Assembly: GCA_030377945.1 (NCBI GenBank)
Contig: JAUCGD010000012.1
Location: 1 to 40,917 of the forward strand
Direction of reading: 5' to 3'
DNA from: Desulfobacterales bacterium HSG17
Lineage (GTDB): Bacteria > Desulfobacterota > Desulfobacteria > Desulfobacterales > Desulfococcaceae
Length of the DNA stretch: 40,917 nucleotides
Part shown: piece by piece, positions 9,771 through 20,100 of the stretch
Numbering within the stretch: the first letter of the stretch is position 1
Layout of the letters: each line of letters starts with the position of its first letter
Translations under genes and position numbers: made by a program
Notes under the pieces: generated by a model
Database searches by the model: none
Told to the model about the DNA's origin: nothing
Seen by the model: only the letters and a program-made list of their open reading frames with translations

Positions 9771-9775
9771 AGTAT

Positions 9776-9791
9776 AAGCCCCGATGGGGCT
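9776..9791. repeat. GCCCC palindrome after the REC-PAS gene
   Basis: AAGCCCCGATGGGGCT lies 5 bases after the stop codon. It has the same GCCCC-NNN-GGGGC core as the REP-like family at 21397, 28146 and 31136, but here the ATATTTGTAG tail is absent. It could form a short mRNA hairpin; no T tract follows, so it is not a convincing terminator. Confidence 0.6.
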
Positions 9792-9844
9792 GAAATCGGA
9801 ATTCCATGCAATTCGTTATTATATTTTAACATAGGAGACAACAT

Positions 9845-11950
9845 ATGACAGATCAGCAAAACAAAATATCCCTGGCAAAAATCAGCTCAGGTATTGCGGG
9901 GCTGGATGAAATCCTGGAAGGCGGTTTTCCTGTTGGACGCACGACTATTATCAACGGGGGGCATGGCAGCGGCAAGAGTTTAATAAGTTTGGAATTTCTT
10001 TATCGCAATGCCCTGAAAGGCAAAGCAGGTATTTATATCACATTTGAAGAAAAAGCCCTTCGGGTAAGGCAGAATGCCATGACTCTTGGATGGGATTTGC
10101 AGGTATTGGAAAATCAGGGCAATTTATATTTACTGGATATATTCATGAACCCAGAAACTGCAATTTCCGGTAATTTTAATCTTAAAGGAATGCTGGCAAT
10201 GATTGAAGGGCTTACAAATCAAATGGATGCAAAACAGATTGTGCTTGACGGAATTGATTCTCTTTTGCGTTTTTTTAATGATACACAGCGAGAACGGAGT
10301 GAACTGGAAAATCTCGGTGCATGGCTTAACGAACGGGAACTGACTGCCATAATAACCGCCAAGAAATCGGAAAGCCTGAAACAAACGGAAAATTACGATT
10401 ATCTTGATTTCATGGCTGACTGCGTAATCCATGCAGACCAGCGGATTGACGAGCAGATAAACACCCGCAGGATCAGAATTTCCAAATATCGGGGATCGAA
10501 TTTCGGCAACAATGAATATCCGTTTGTTATCACTGAAGACGGGATAGGCATCATACCTGTTTCAAAATCAGGTCTCAACTTCATGGAAACGGGACAATAT
10601 ATTTCAAGCGGTCAACCCGGATTTGATGAAATACTGGGAGGCGGTTATCGGCGCGGTTCATGTGTATTGATTGCCGGGGGAAGCGGAGCCGGAAAATCCA
10701 TTATTGCAGCCACTTTTACCCGCCATATATGCATGGCAGGAGAAAAAACTCTATATGTGAGCCTTGAAGAAGCCCGTGATTCTTTTATCGCCAATATGTT
10801 GAGCCCAGGCATTGATCTGAACCCTGCACTGAAAAACGGATCTATGAAATTTATTTCAAATATACCCGAATCCATGGGAGCTGAAGAACATCTGTTCAAT
10901 TTGAATAAACACATTGAAACTTTTAAACCGGATCATTTTATTCTTGATGCCATATCTGCCTGTGCCCGCATGGGAACAGCTCAGGTTGGGTTTGACTTTC
11001 TTATCCGTCTTGCAGGTATATGTAAAAGAAAAGGGATTACATGTATTTATACCAGTCAGACAGACATTAGCAGCGGACTCAGTAATATGAGCGGTAATGA
11101 CATATCCTCCCTGGTAGATTCCATGATCTTGCTCAACATGGCGGAAATCAGGGGGGAAATCAATCGCACCATGCTGGTTTTCAAATCCCGCGGCATGAAG
11201 CACTCAAACCAGTACAGGGAGTATTGTATCACTGATAATGGTATTCAGCTTCTGGAAGTGTATGTGGGAAAAGGCGGTGTTCTTACCGGAACGGAACGGC
11301 AGGAACAGGAGATAAAAGAAGAGACTGAACGCCGGCGCATGAAAAAAGAACTTGAACGGAAAAAGAGCGAACTTGCAATGAAAAAAACAGCCCTGGCTGC
11401 AAGCACATCTGCCCTGAATGCCGAGATGGATGTCCTTCGTGTGGAACTGGAGACCATGAAAATGGAAGGGGATTTATGGGAAAAGAGCCGCAGCCTCCGG
11501 GCAAAGATACGTGGACAGGAGATGATGATCCAGTCTCCGGAAGATGTAATGCAGGCAAAGAGTGAAAACACTGCTGCCGGGCTTGAATCCTTTCTTGAAA
11601 CAGTTAATGCACCGGTATTCTGCTTAAACAGGGAACTCTGTTTTACTCAATGGAGCCAGTCCATGGAACAGATAACAGATTATGCTGAGGATGAAGTAAT
11701 TGGCAAAAATCTGGATGATTTCATTCCGGCCAAGGCTAATGAATCTGTCATTGATGTTCTGGAAAATACAATAAACGGTATTGAAACATCTGCAAGTTTC
11801 AGGCTTTTGCTCAACTCCAAAAACGGAGAAACGGCAGCATTACTTTTAAATTCATCTGCCAGGCGGAATAATGAAGGAAAAATCACAGGGGCAATATGCG
11901 TTGGCCAGGACATCACAAATTTGCAAAACAGGAATGAAGAAATTCGGTAA
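9845..11950 (+). CDS. kaiC: KaiC-family double ATPase with C-terminal PAS domain
   Basis: The protein has 701 residues. Two RecA-like KaiC domains come first. The first (~10-240) has Walker A GGHGSGKS (Lys44), catalytic Glu68-Glu69 (YITFEEK) and Walker B IVLDGIDSLL. The second (~250-480) has GGSGAGKS (Lys284), Glu308-Glu309 (YVSLEEARD) and FILDAISACARM. The segment ISSLVDSMILLNMAEIRGE aligns with cyanobacterial KaiC around its autophosphorylation pair Ser431/Thr432; here the pair is Ser421/Ser422. After the core come VYVGKGGVLTG, a charged coiled coil (~490-560) and a PAS domain (~578-697) not found in cyanobacterial KaiC. KaiC forms ATP-driven hexamers that time or gate output. KaiB follows at once; no KaiA is visible. 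Whether it oscillates cannot be told from sequence. Confidence 0.93.
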   Translation: MTDQQNKISLAKISSGIAGLDEILEGGFPVGRTTIINGGHGSGKSLISLEFLYRNALKGKAGIYITFEEKALRVRQNAMTLGWDLQVLENQGNLYLLDIFMNPETAISGNFNLKGMLAMIEGLTNQMDAKQIVLDGIDSLLRFFNDTQRERSELENLGAWLNERELTAIITAKKSESLKQTENYDYLDFMADCVIHADQRIDEQINTRRIRISKYRGSNFGNNEYPFVITEDGIGIIPVSKSGLNFMETGQYISSGQPGFDEILGGGYRRGSCVLIAGGSGAGKSIIAATFTRHICMAGEKTLYVSLEEARDSFIANMLSPGIDLNPALKNGSMKFISNIPESMGAEEHLFNLNKHIETFKPDHFILDAISACARMGTAQVGFDFLIRLAGICKRKGITCIYTSQTDISSGLSNMSGNDISSLVDSMILLNMAEIRGEINRTMLVFKSRGMKHSNQYREYCITDNGIQLLEVYVGKGGVLTGTERQEQEIKEETERRRMKKELERKKSELAMKKTALAASTSALNAEMDVLRVELETMKMEGDLWEKSRSLRAKIRGQEMMIQSPEDVMQAKSENTAAGLESFLETVNAPVFCLNRELCFTQWSQSMEQITDYAEDEVIGKNLDDFIPAKANESVIDVLENTINGIETSASFRLLLNSKNGETAALLLNSSARRNNEGKITGAICVGQDITNLQNRNEEIR

Positions 11951-11952
11951 TG

Positions 11953-11963
11953 AAGGAGGTGAT
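11953..11963 (+). promoter_or_regulatory. very strong Shine-Dalgarno site of kaiB
   Basis: AAGGAGGTGAT matches the anti-Shine-Dalgarno end of 16S rRNA over 11 bases and sits 2 bases before the kaiB ATG. It is by far the longest match among the starts in the window. It fits a need for more KaiB than KaiC, since in known systems KaiB binds KaiC as a ring of several subunits (inference). The spacing is unusually short for so long a match. Confidence 0.8.
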
Positions 11964-11965
11964 AA

Positions 11966-12286
11966 ATGGAATCAGCAGACACTTGTACTCCCAACATAAT
12001 TAAATGCTCCAAAAATATTGAATATGATCTTCAGCTCTTTATTGCAGGAAAAGATCCGGTCTCGGTACAGGCACTTAAAAATATTCAAATGATATGTGAA
12101 AAACATTTAAAAGGAAGTTATCAGCTTCAGGTGACTGACATAGTAAAGGACTTCCAGGAAGCCGTGAAAAACAGGGTAATGATAACACCCATGTTAATTA
12201 TGAAGTTGGATTCTGCAAGAGTAACCATTATCGGCAACCTGAATGATACCCAAAAAGTACTGACAGAACTGGGAGTGGAAGAATAA
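11966..12286 (+). CDS. kaiB: KaiB
   Basis: This is a 106-residue protein of the KaiB family, a thioredoxin-like protein that in known systems binds phosphorylated KaiC. Recognisable features are the first strand YDLQLFIAGKDPVSVQAL, the helix NIQMICEKHLKGSYQLQV and the conserved ITPMLIMK Pro motif. The C-terminal IIGNLNDTQKVLTELGVEE matches the usual (I/L)GDLSDTEKVL pattern. The length is normal for a stand-alone KaiB. It starts 15 bases after the KaiC stop behind a very strong ribosome-binding site and is followed 50 bases later by a hybrid kinase. The order KaiC-KaiB-kinase suggests a timing or stress module in which KaiC/KaiB state is read by that kinase; the sequence itself shows only the linkage. 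Confidence 0.93.
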   Translation: MESADTCTPNIIKCSKNIEYDLQLFIAGKDPVSVQALKNIQMICEKHLKGSYQLQVTDIVKDFQEAVKNRVMITPMLIMKLDSARVTIIGNLNDTQKVLTELGVEE

Positions 12287-12336
12287 CCCCGGCAAAAAAT
12301 TTAAATTTCCTATACAATTAAAAAGGAAATAATAAT

Positions 12337-13935
12337 ATGACTATTGCTGAACCAACACATAAAGAACCGGAAGAACGGATTCCTGCATTTGAGGAAACCC
12401 AGGAAAGCTATAAGCGTATTGTTAATAAAACTAAGTCCGGGCTTATGATTGTTGATAAAAATGGCATTGTGCAATTTGCCAACCCTTCCATGAAATCCCT
12501 TTTAAGCTTTTACGGGGAGCTGCCGGGCAATCAGTTTGGGATTCCCCTGACTAGTAATTCACAAACCGAAGTCAGGACAGTGCTGGAAGACGGAAGCCTT
12601 GGCAATGCTGAAATGGATGTAACAGAAATAACATGGGAAAATGAACAATGCTATCTTGTAATGCTTCATGATATCACAGATCAGAAGAAAGCAGAAATCG
12701 CCCTGGAGCTGGAACGAGCCTCCCTTGCCAAACGTGTGGAAGAACGAACAAGAGAACTATCCGCAGCAAATGCCAAACTGGAAAGAACCGCACGTCTCAA
12801 AGACGAATTCCTGGCTAATATGAGCCATGAACTACGCACACCGCTGACATCCATACTGGGCATGACCGAGGCACTCCAGGAGCAGGTTTTCGGACCAATG
12901 AATGAAAAAGAACTTAGTTCTTTAAACAGAATTGAGCAAAGCGGCAGGCACCTTCTCAATTTGATAAACGATATACTGGATCTATCCAAAATAGAAGCCG
13001 GAAAAATCGAACTGGACATGACCCGGATTTCAGTTGAAGCAATATGCCGGACATGCATAAACATGATAAAACAGCAGACACATAAAAAAAGGATTAAATT
13101 GAATGTCTCAATTGACAAAAACCTGAAATATATTCGGGCAGACATGCTGCGTCTAAAACAGATCCTGGTGAACCTTCTCAACAATGCGGTTAAATTCACG
13201 CCCGAAGAAGGTGAGATCAACCTTAATGCAGATGAAAAAAGCACCCTTGGAACTATTGAATTTACCGTGCAGGATACAGGTATCGGAATCCCTGAAAAGG
13301 ATATGGAAACTTTATTTCAACCTTTTGTGCAGGTTGACGGCAGCAAATCCCGCCATCATGAAGGCACGGGCCTTGGGCTTTCACTTGTATCCCGACTGAC
13401 AGAGATGCACGGAGGCAGCGTATCATTAATCAGCAAGATGGGACAGGGCAGCCAATTTACTGTTTCTTTACCACTGGATAGTGTCCCCCAAAATGAAAAA
13501 AAACAGATAACTGTGGAAAATCCACAGGCGTCTTCAAATATCTCATGTATCAAAAATACAACAATCCTCCTGACTGATGATAATCAATCCAATATTGAGA
13601 CACTGGGAAACTATTTATCAGCTAAAGGCTGCCAGGTCATCACTGCCGGTGACGGATACCAGGCTTTGCAGCAGGCAAAAGAAAAAAACCCCGATATTAT
13701 CCTCATGGATATACAGATGCCGGGAATGGACGGCATGAAAGCAACACGGAGAATTCGGGCAGACAAAAACCTGAAACATATCCCTGTCATAGCCCTGACA
13801 GCACTGGCCATGCCCGATGACCGTGAACAATGTATAAAAGCCGGTGCAAATGAATACATGGCCAAACCTGTCAAATTAAAAAAACTGGTTGAGATGATAG
13901 AGAAATTATTAAAAACGGAGAGAAAACAGAAATAA
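12337..13935 (+). CDS. PAS hybrid histidine kinase of the Kai cluster
   Basis: This is a 532-residue soluble protein. It has a PAS domain (~22-120, SGLMIVDKNGIVQFANPSM), a coiled linker and HisKA with His164 (EFLANMSHELRTPL). HATPase (~265-380) has DTGIGIPEKD and GTGLGLSLVS. The C-terminal receiver (~408-525) has TDDNQSN, acceptor Asp458 (IILMDIQMPGMDG), ALTALAMP and Lys in MAKPVK. It lies 50 bases after kaiB and has AAAGGAAAT as ribosome-binding site, so it is probably part of the same transcript. In cyanobacteria the kinase SasA reads KaiC through a KaiB-like sensor domain. This protein has PAS instead, so any direct KaiC contact is only a hypothesis. Its DHp/receiver cassette is close to those of the kinases downstream. 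Confidence 0.92.
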   Translation: MTIAEPTHKEPEERIPAFEETQESYKRIVNKTKSGLMIVDKNGIVQFANPSMKSLLSFYGELPGNQFGIPLTSNSQTEVRTVLEDGSLGNAEMDVTEITWENEQCYLVMLHDITDQKKAEIALELERASLAKRVEERTRELSAANAKLERTARLKDEFLANMSHELRTPLTSILGMTEALQEQVFGPMNEKELSSLNRIEQSGRHLLNLINDILDLSKIEAGKIELDMTRISVEAICRTCINMIKQQTHKKRIKLNVSIDKNLKYIRADMLRLKQILVNLLNNAVKFTPEEGEINLNADEKSTLGTIEFTVQDTGIGIPEKDMETLFQPFVQVDGSKSRHHEGTGLGLSLVSRLTEMHGGSVSLISKMGQGSQFTVSLPLDSVPQNEKKQITVENPQASSNISCIKNTTILLTDDNQSNIETLGNYLSAKGCQVITAGDGYQALQQAKEKNPDIILMDIQMPGMDGMKATRRIRADKNLKHIPVIALTALAMPDDREQCIKAGANEYMAKPVKLKKLVEMIEKLLKTERKQK

Positions 13936-13984
13936 CCGCATCAAGCCGGAATAAGTACCTACGCAAAAAGTCTGTTACATTTTT

Positions 13985-14056
13985 AACCACAGATTACACA
14001 GATTTTCACAGATTAAAATCTTAACATATCTGTGTTGATCTGTGTAATCTGTGGTT
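13985..14056. repeat. CACAGATT trimeric hairpin repeat
   Basis: Perfect 19-base arms AACCACAGATTACACAGAT (13985-14003) and its complement (14038-14056) enclose an inner pair CACAGAT / ATCTGTG. Each arm is three CACAGAT units 9-10 bases apart. The 223-base gap 13936-14158 holds nothing else recognisable apart from a weak 11-codon frame at 14113. It has the same plan as the CACGAAT hairpins at 35941 and 40459. Confidence 0.85.
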
Positions 14057-14158
14057 CATTAATATTGTAACATGATAACGTGTATGTCATAAAATTTTGA
14101 TGAGGTACTTATATGCTGAAAAAAGAGCAAAAATATAAAATATTATAAGGTATTCAAA

Positions 14159-17134
14159 ATGGAAAAAAAACCAACATATCAGGAATTGGAACAACGGGTT
14201 AAAGAATTGGAAAACAAAGCCATCAATTGTGACCAATTAACAGGGAAAATGGAAACAATTTTTGATTTTTCTCTGGATATGATCTGTTCCGGTAATTTGG
14301 ATGGTTATTTTACCAGGACAAATCCCTCTTTTGAGAGAATACTCGGTTATAATAAAAAAGAGCTTCTTGAAAACCCTTTCCTCTTTTTCGTGCATGATGA
14401 AGACGTAGAAAAAACAAAAAAGGCTTTGGCTGAAGCAGTAAATGGAAAAAAAGAACTCTTTGTTGAGAACAGGTACAAGTGTATTGACGGTTCATGCAAA
14501 TGGATAGAATGGAAAGTGCTGGTAAAAGCTCAAGAAAACAGATTTATTGCTGTCGGCCGGGACATCACCGAACGCAGGCAGGCTGATGAATTGCTGTTAA
14601 AGAGTGAAGAACGTTTTAAGCATCTCCTGAACTCAGTTGATAATGTGATCTGGGCAGCCACATTAGATGGCTCTATGTTATACATCAATAAGGCGGTTGA
14701 ACAGATCTACGGCAGAACTGTCAGCGAATTCATGGAAAATAGTAACATGTGGTATGAGGTCATTCATCCCGGGGACCGGGAAAGAGTGATAAAAAAGTCA
14801 AGGGAATTGTTCAATTTGGGAAAAAGCGTCAATGAGTACCGCATCCTGCGGCCCGATGGTGAAATTAGATGGCTGTACGACAAAAAAAATGTTGTATTGG
14901 ACAAACAGGGAAATCCTATTCAGATAGGCGGCATAGCTACGGATATCACGGAAAAAGTTCTTTCTGAAAAAAAGCTTGCAGAATCTATTAGTGACTTGAA
15001 ATTATCCAACGAACAGTCGATAGCTTACGCAAGGGATCTCCGCAAAGAAAATGAAGAACGCAAACGTGCAGAGAATGATCTGAAGAATGAGATAAGAGAA
15101 CATATGGAGACAAAAAACTTTCTTGACCGCATTATAGAACAGTCTCCCCTGGCTACCTGGATTGCAGACAGCAAAGGAACCCTGATTCGAACCAATAAGG
15201 CAGAACGGGACCTTATGAATATACGAGATGAGGAAGTAGTTGGTAAGTATAACATATTTGAAGATAATATTATAAAAAGCCAGGGGGTTATACCCTTAGT
15301 CAGGAAAGCTTTTGAAGGAGAGCCTGTCAATTTCCACCTTAAATGGAATGGTAAGAATTATACTTCCCTTGATATTGAAAAATTACGCAATCTAATGCTT
15401 GATATCACCATGTACCCCATATTCGATGCTTCGCGCAAAATTTCAAATGTTGTGATACAGCAGTCTGATATTACTGAAACCGACAAAGCTAACAGAGAAC
15501 GTCTCAAAGCGGAACAGGGATTAAATAGACTAGCCGCAGAACTGGCGCTGCTGATTGATACTGCCAATGCGCCCATATTCGGTGTGGATTACCACGGCAA
15601 TATCAACGAGTGGAACCAGTGTGCTGAAAAAATTACCGGGTTCAGCAAAAAAGAAGTTAAAGGCAAAAATATGGTCTCCGAGTATATCACCATCGATTAT
15701 AGAAAATCGGTAAGCCTTGTCCTGGACAGGGCAATAAAAGGCAAAGAAACATCCAATTACGAATTCCCGATTTTCACTAAATCCGGGAAACGTCTGATGG
15801 TGCTTTTAAACGCCAATACAAGACGAGATTCCCAGGGCAATGCCATAGGCGTTATCGGGGTGGGTCAAGACATAACCGAGCTGAATGATTATAGGGAAAA
15901 TCTGGAAAACCTTGTAGAACAAGGAACAAAAGAATTGCGAATCACCAATGCCGAACTTGCCCGTGCCAACCGCCTGAAAGATGAATTCCTGGCTAATATG
16001 AGCCATGAACTCCGTACACCCCTTACAGCTATTCTGGGCATGTCCGAGGCCCTTCTTGAACAGGTTTACGGCCCCCTGAATGAAAAACAGGCTAATTCAC
16101 TCAGCCGCGTTGAAAGCAGCGGGCAGCATCTTCTTAACCTTATTAACGACATCCTGGATCTGTCAAAAATTGAAGCAGGTAAAATGGATCTGGAAATCAG
16201 CAGGATTTCCGTTGAATCCGTGTGCAGGGCAAGTCTGCGAATGATAGAAGACAGTGCGCAAAAGAAAAACCAAAAACTAAGTCTGAGCATTGACAGCAGA
16301 TTACAGCATATCATGGCTGACATGCTGCGCTTAAAACAGATACTTGTCAACCTGTTAATTAATGCTGTCAAATTCACCCCGGAGGGTAAAAAAATAAGTC
16401 TTGAAGTAAATTGCGACCCTGGTGAAAACATTGTCGAATTTGCTGTCCTGGATACGGGAATCGGTATTTCAAGAGAAAATATGAAAAAACTGTTTAAACC
16501 CTTTGTTCAGTTGGATGGCAGTTTCAAACGGAAACAGGAGGGTACTGGATTGGGACTGGCCCTTGTGTATAAACTGGCTGAAATGCACGGCGGCAGCGTA
16601 AAAGTAGAAAGCGAGGAAGGTAGATACAGCCGGTTTGCCGTAATGCTGCCCTGGCATAATAACAAAAACCTTCAAAATTTTGAAAATCCCGGGGGTCTTG
16701 TAAAACGTGCCAGGATACTGATGGCAGACGACAATATTGCTAATATCGAAACCATTTCCGACTATTTAAAAACAAAATTATATGATGTATTGCTTGTCTA
16801 TGACGGAGCCGAAGCAGTAAATCTGACCATTAAAGAAAAACCTGATTTGATCCTTATGGACATCCAGATGCCTGTTATGGACGGCATGGAAGCTATAAAA
16901 TCAATCAGGAAATGGGAAAATGATAAAAACCATGAAACCGCATATAAAAAAATTCCGATAATTGCCCTGACAGCACTTGCCATGCCCGGAGACCGGGAAC
17001 AATGCCTTGAGGTCGGTGCTGATGATTATATCAGCAAGCCTTTTGGATTGAAAAATCTGGTCAAAAGGATAGAGGAATTGCTGAACCGCAATGATTTAAC
17101 GGCCGCAGAGAAACATGAAATTGCACAGACATAG
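14159..17134 (+). CDS. four-PAS hybrid histidine kinase
   Basis: This is a 991-residue soluble hybrid kinase. A short N-terminal coil (MEKKPTYQELEQRVKELENK), typical of deltaproteobacterial PAS kinases, leads to PAS1 (~31-140), PAS2 (~150-266), PAS3 (~321-443) and PAS4 (~464-580). Each PAS ends near a (G/S)xDITE-type exit motif. Then come HisKA (His616, EFLANMSHELRTPL), HATPase (~715-830, DTGIGISREN, GTGLGLALV) and a receiver (~851-970) with MADDNIANI, Asp901 (LILMDIQMPVMDG) and Lys in ISKPFG. The ligands of the PAS domains cannot be told. The DHp region is nearly identical to those of the genes at 17194, 25567, 26837 and 28483. The start has AAGG about 10 bases upstream. The next gene's start lies about 60 bases downstream. 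Confidence 0.93.
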   Translation: MEKKPTYQELEQRVKELENKAINCDQLTGKMETIFDFSLDMICSGNLDGYFTRTNPSFERILGYNKKELLENPFLFFVHDEDVEKTKKALAEAVNGKKELFVENRYKCIDGSCKWIEWKVLVKAQENRFIAVGRDITERRQADELLLKSEERFKHLLNSVDNVIWAATLDGSMLYINKAVEQIYGRTVSEFMENSNMWYEVIHPGDRERVIKKSRELFNLGKSVNEYRILRPDGEIRWLYDKKNVVLDKQGNPIQIGGIATDITEKVLSEKKLAESISDLKLSNEQSIAYARDLRKENEERKRAENDLKNEIREHMETKNFLDRIIEQSPLATWIADSKGTLIRTNKAERDLMNIRDEEVVGKYNIFEDNIIKSQGVIPLVRKAFEGEPVNFHLKWNGKNYTSLDIEKLRNLMLDITMYPIFDASRKISNVVIQQSDITETDKANRERLKAEQGLNRLAAELALLIDTANAPIFGVDYHGNINEWNQCAEKITGFSKKEVKGKNMVSEYITIDYRKSVSLVLDRAIKGKETSNYEFPIFTKSGKRLMVLLNANTRRDSQGNAIGVIGVGQDITELNDYRENLENLVEQGTKELRITNAELARANRLKDEFLANMSHELRTPLTAILGMSEALLEQVYGPLNEKQANSLSRVESSGQHLLNLINDILDLSKIEAGKMDLEISRISVESVCRASLRMIEDSAQKKNQKLSLSIDSRLQHIMADMLRLKQILVNLLINAVKFTPEGKKISLEVNCDPGENIVEFAVLDTGIGISRENMKKLFKPFVQLDGSFKRKQEGTGLGLALVYKLAEMHGGSVKVESEEGRYSRFAVMLPWHNNKNLQNFENPGGLVKRARILMADDNIANIETISDYLKTKLYDVLLVYDGAEAVNLTIKEKPDLILMDIQMPVMDGMEAIKSIRKWENDKNHETAYKKIPIIALTALAMPGDREQCLEVGADDYISKPFGLKNLVKRIEELLNRNDLTAAEKHEIAQT

Positions 17135-17193
17135 AGACAAACGCCGTGCGTCTCAATAACAGAGCAATAAACTATAAAAGGAAAAAGAACCGG

Positions 17194-20100
17194 ATGAATC
17201 ATATAAAAGCAATAATAGGAATCCTGGCAGCGATTGTGTTTTACTGCGGGCCTTTGGACATAATGGCCGTGGCTTCCGTTAAATCCGAACTGCAATTTGA
17301 CCATCAGCTGAACACTAAGGGAATGGTGTTTAACGGCGGATTTATACAGGATATAGATGGTTTTATCTGGATAGCCACCCAAAGCGGGTTAATCAAATAT
17401 AACGGATATGATGTAAAAAAATATACTGCCGGCCCTGATTCCGTTTCATCCGACTATATCTATGATATCCATGAAGACAGGGAAGGTTTTATCTGGATAA
17501 CCACTCCCTTGGGCCTGAACAGGTATGACAAGGAAACCGATACCTTTGCCATCTACAAACATGATCCGGAAAATACCGGCAGTATAAGTCATAATGTGTT
17601 TAACTGGACAAACCAGGCAATTGCAGAAGATAAGGATGGGAATCTATGGTTTGGTACACTGAAGGGTTTGAATAAATATAACAAAAAAACCAAAACTTTT
17701 ACCAGGCATCTGAATGATCCCACTAATCCGCACAGCTTGAGCACTAACAATATCTGGTCATTATTAATTGACAGAAAAGGGTTTCTGTGGATCGGGTCAG
17801 ATAAAGGACTTGACTGTTTTGATAAGACTTCTGGGAAATTCATCCATTATAAACATGATCCTGGAAATACAGGAAGCCTGAGCGATAACAGGATTATTTC
17901 AATTCATGAAGACAGAAGCGGCGTTATCTGGCTGGGAACTCAAAACAGCGGGTTGAAACGATTTGACAAAACTTCCGGGAGCTTTACCTGTTATGTAAAT
18001 GAGAAGAATAATCCTTACAGCATAAGTGATAACAGCGTATTTTCAATCTGCGAGTTAAAAAACGGTGAACTGTGGATTACTCACGGTATCAGGGGAAACG
18101 GCCTTGATGTATTCGATCCCCGGGGTGAAACTTTTGTTAATTATCGGCATAGTCCTGGTGATCCGACCAGCCTGTCCTTTGAGTATATAATGGCAGTATA
18201 TGAAGACCGTACAGGTATCATCTGGATAGTAAACTTCAATGGAAAGCTGGATAAGTCAGATAAAAAAAGCCGGAAATTCAAACTATACCAAAATGAGCCG
18301 GGTAATGATAACAGCCTGGGAAATAATATGGTAAGTGTGGCTATTAAAGACAGGGATGGATTTGTCTGGATCGGATTTGGATCAGGGGAGCTTGACAGGT
18401 ATGATCCCAAAGCAGGTACATATCAGCATTATAAACATGATCCGTCTGATCCGGAAAACCTGATAAATAATATGAAAGTTATCACAGGGATGCTTGAAGA
18501 CAGTGAAGGAAATTTATGGATTTTGGGCAACAATTTATGCTTATTTGACAGGGAAAACGGCAAATGTATAAAGAGTTATTCTCTGGACTGCCATGACGGC
18601 TCATCTCTTATCGAAGACAAAAATAATCCTGATACACTTTGGTTTGCCACAAACCTGGGCGGACTTGCCAAATTTGATAAGAGTACTGAGAAAATTACAT
18701 ATTACAAACATGATCCTGATGTTCCCGAAAGTATTGCAAATAACGTAATTTGGCAGATATTTCAGGATAATGACGGAACAATATGGGTTCCTACATTTGG
18801 CGGGGGCCTTGACAGGTTTGATCCGAAATCAGGAAAAGTTATTGCACATTATGACCATGATCCTGCTAATCCCGCAAGTATCGGTTCCAATACGCTTAAT
18901 CATGTATATGAAGATTCAACAGGTGTCATCTGGGTCGGGACTGCCGGAGGCGGGCTGAACAGGTTAGATAAAGATCAAACATTCAAACGCTATACAGAAA
19001 CAAACGGATTTTTGACGAATAATGTGCAGAGCATAATTGAAGACAATAATAATTCTCTCTGGCTGGGAACGAAAATCGGGCTGATAAGATTTGATCTGGA
19101 AAACAAAACCTCGAAATTATATACTAAAGACGACGGATTGCAGGGCAATGAATTCTGGGAATATCCTCTTCTGAAAACAGATGATGGCGAGATATGGGTG
19201 TTTGGCGGTAACGGTGCAAACAGTTTTTATCCTGACAAATTGCAAGATAATCCGCACATTCCCCCTGTTGTCATGACTTCATTAACACAGGGCAATGAAA
19301 AAATTATATTGAACAAATCTCCTGAAAAAGTAAGGGAAATCGCCCTGGACTGGCAGCAGAATTTTTTCGAATTCGAGTATGCCGCAATTAACTATACAAA
19401 TCCCGGTAAAAATCATTACAAATATAAACTGGAAGGTTTTGACAGGGACTGGTTCGATGCAGGAACAAGGCGATTTGGCAGATACTCGAATCTTCCGGAC
19501 GGCAATTACACACTTAAAATTATCGGATCAAATAATGACGGAGTCTGGAACATGGAGGGCATCTCCGTAAAAGTAACTGTTTCTCCACCGATCTGGAAAA
19601 CATGGTGGTTTTATTCATTATGCGCTGCTTGCTTATCAGTTTTATTCCTGATGATCTATCAATTTAAAACCAGGCAGTTATATAATGAAAGAAAAGCTGC
19701 AATAAAGATCAGGGAAAGCGAAGAAAAATATCGGATTCTTGTTGAGAATCAGACAGACCTGATCGTAAAAGTGAATATTGACGGAAGGTTCCAGTTTGTC
19801 AGCACCTCCTACTGCATATTTTTTAATAAAACGGAAGATGAGTTGATTGGAAAAACATTCATGCCCCTGGTACACGAAGATGATCAAGAAGATACAGCCA
19901 GGAAAATGAAAAAGTTATATCAGGCACCGCATACTGTATATCTTGAACAGCGTGCTATGACAAAAGAAGGCTGGAGATGGCTGGGGTGGCAGGATACGGC
20001 TGTTCTTGACAATGACGGAAATGTAACGGCTGTCATTGGCGTGGGGCGAGACATTCATAAACGCATACTGGCGGAAAATGCCTTGATAGAACATAAACAA

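Noticed and set aside
17146..17193. GTG start for the propeller kinase
   Set aside because: It would place a long basic segment before the signal peptide; the ATG at 17194 gives a normal signal sequence.
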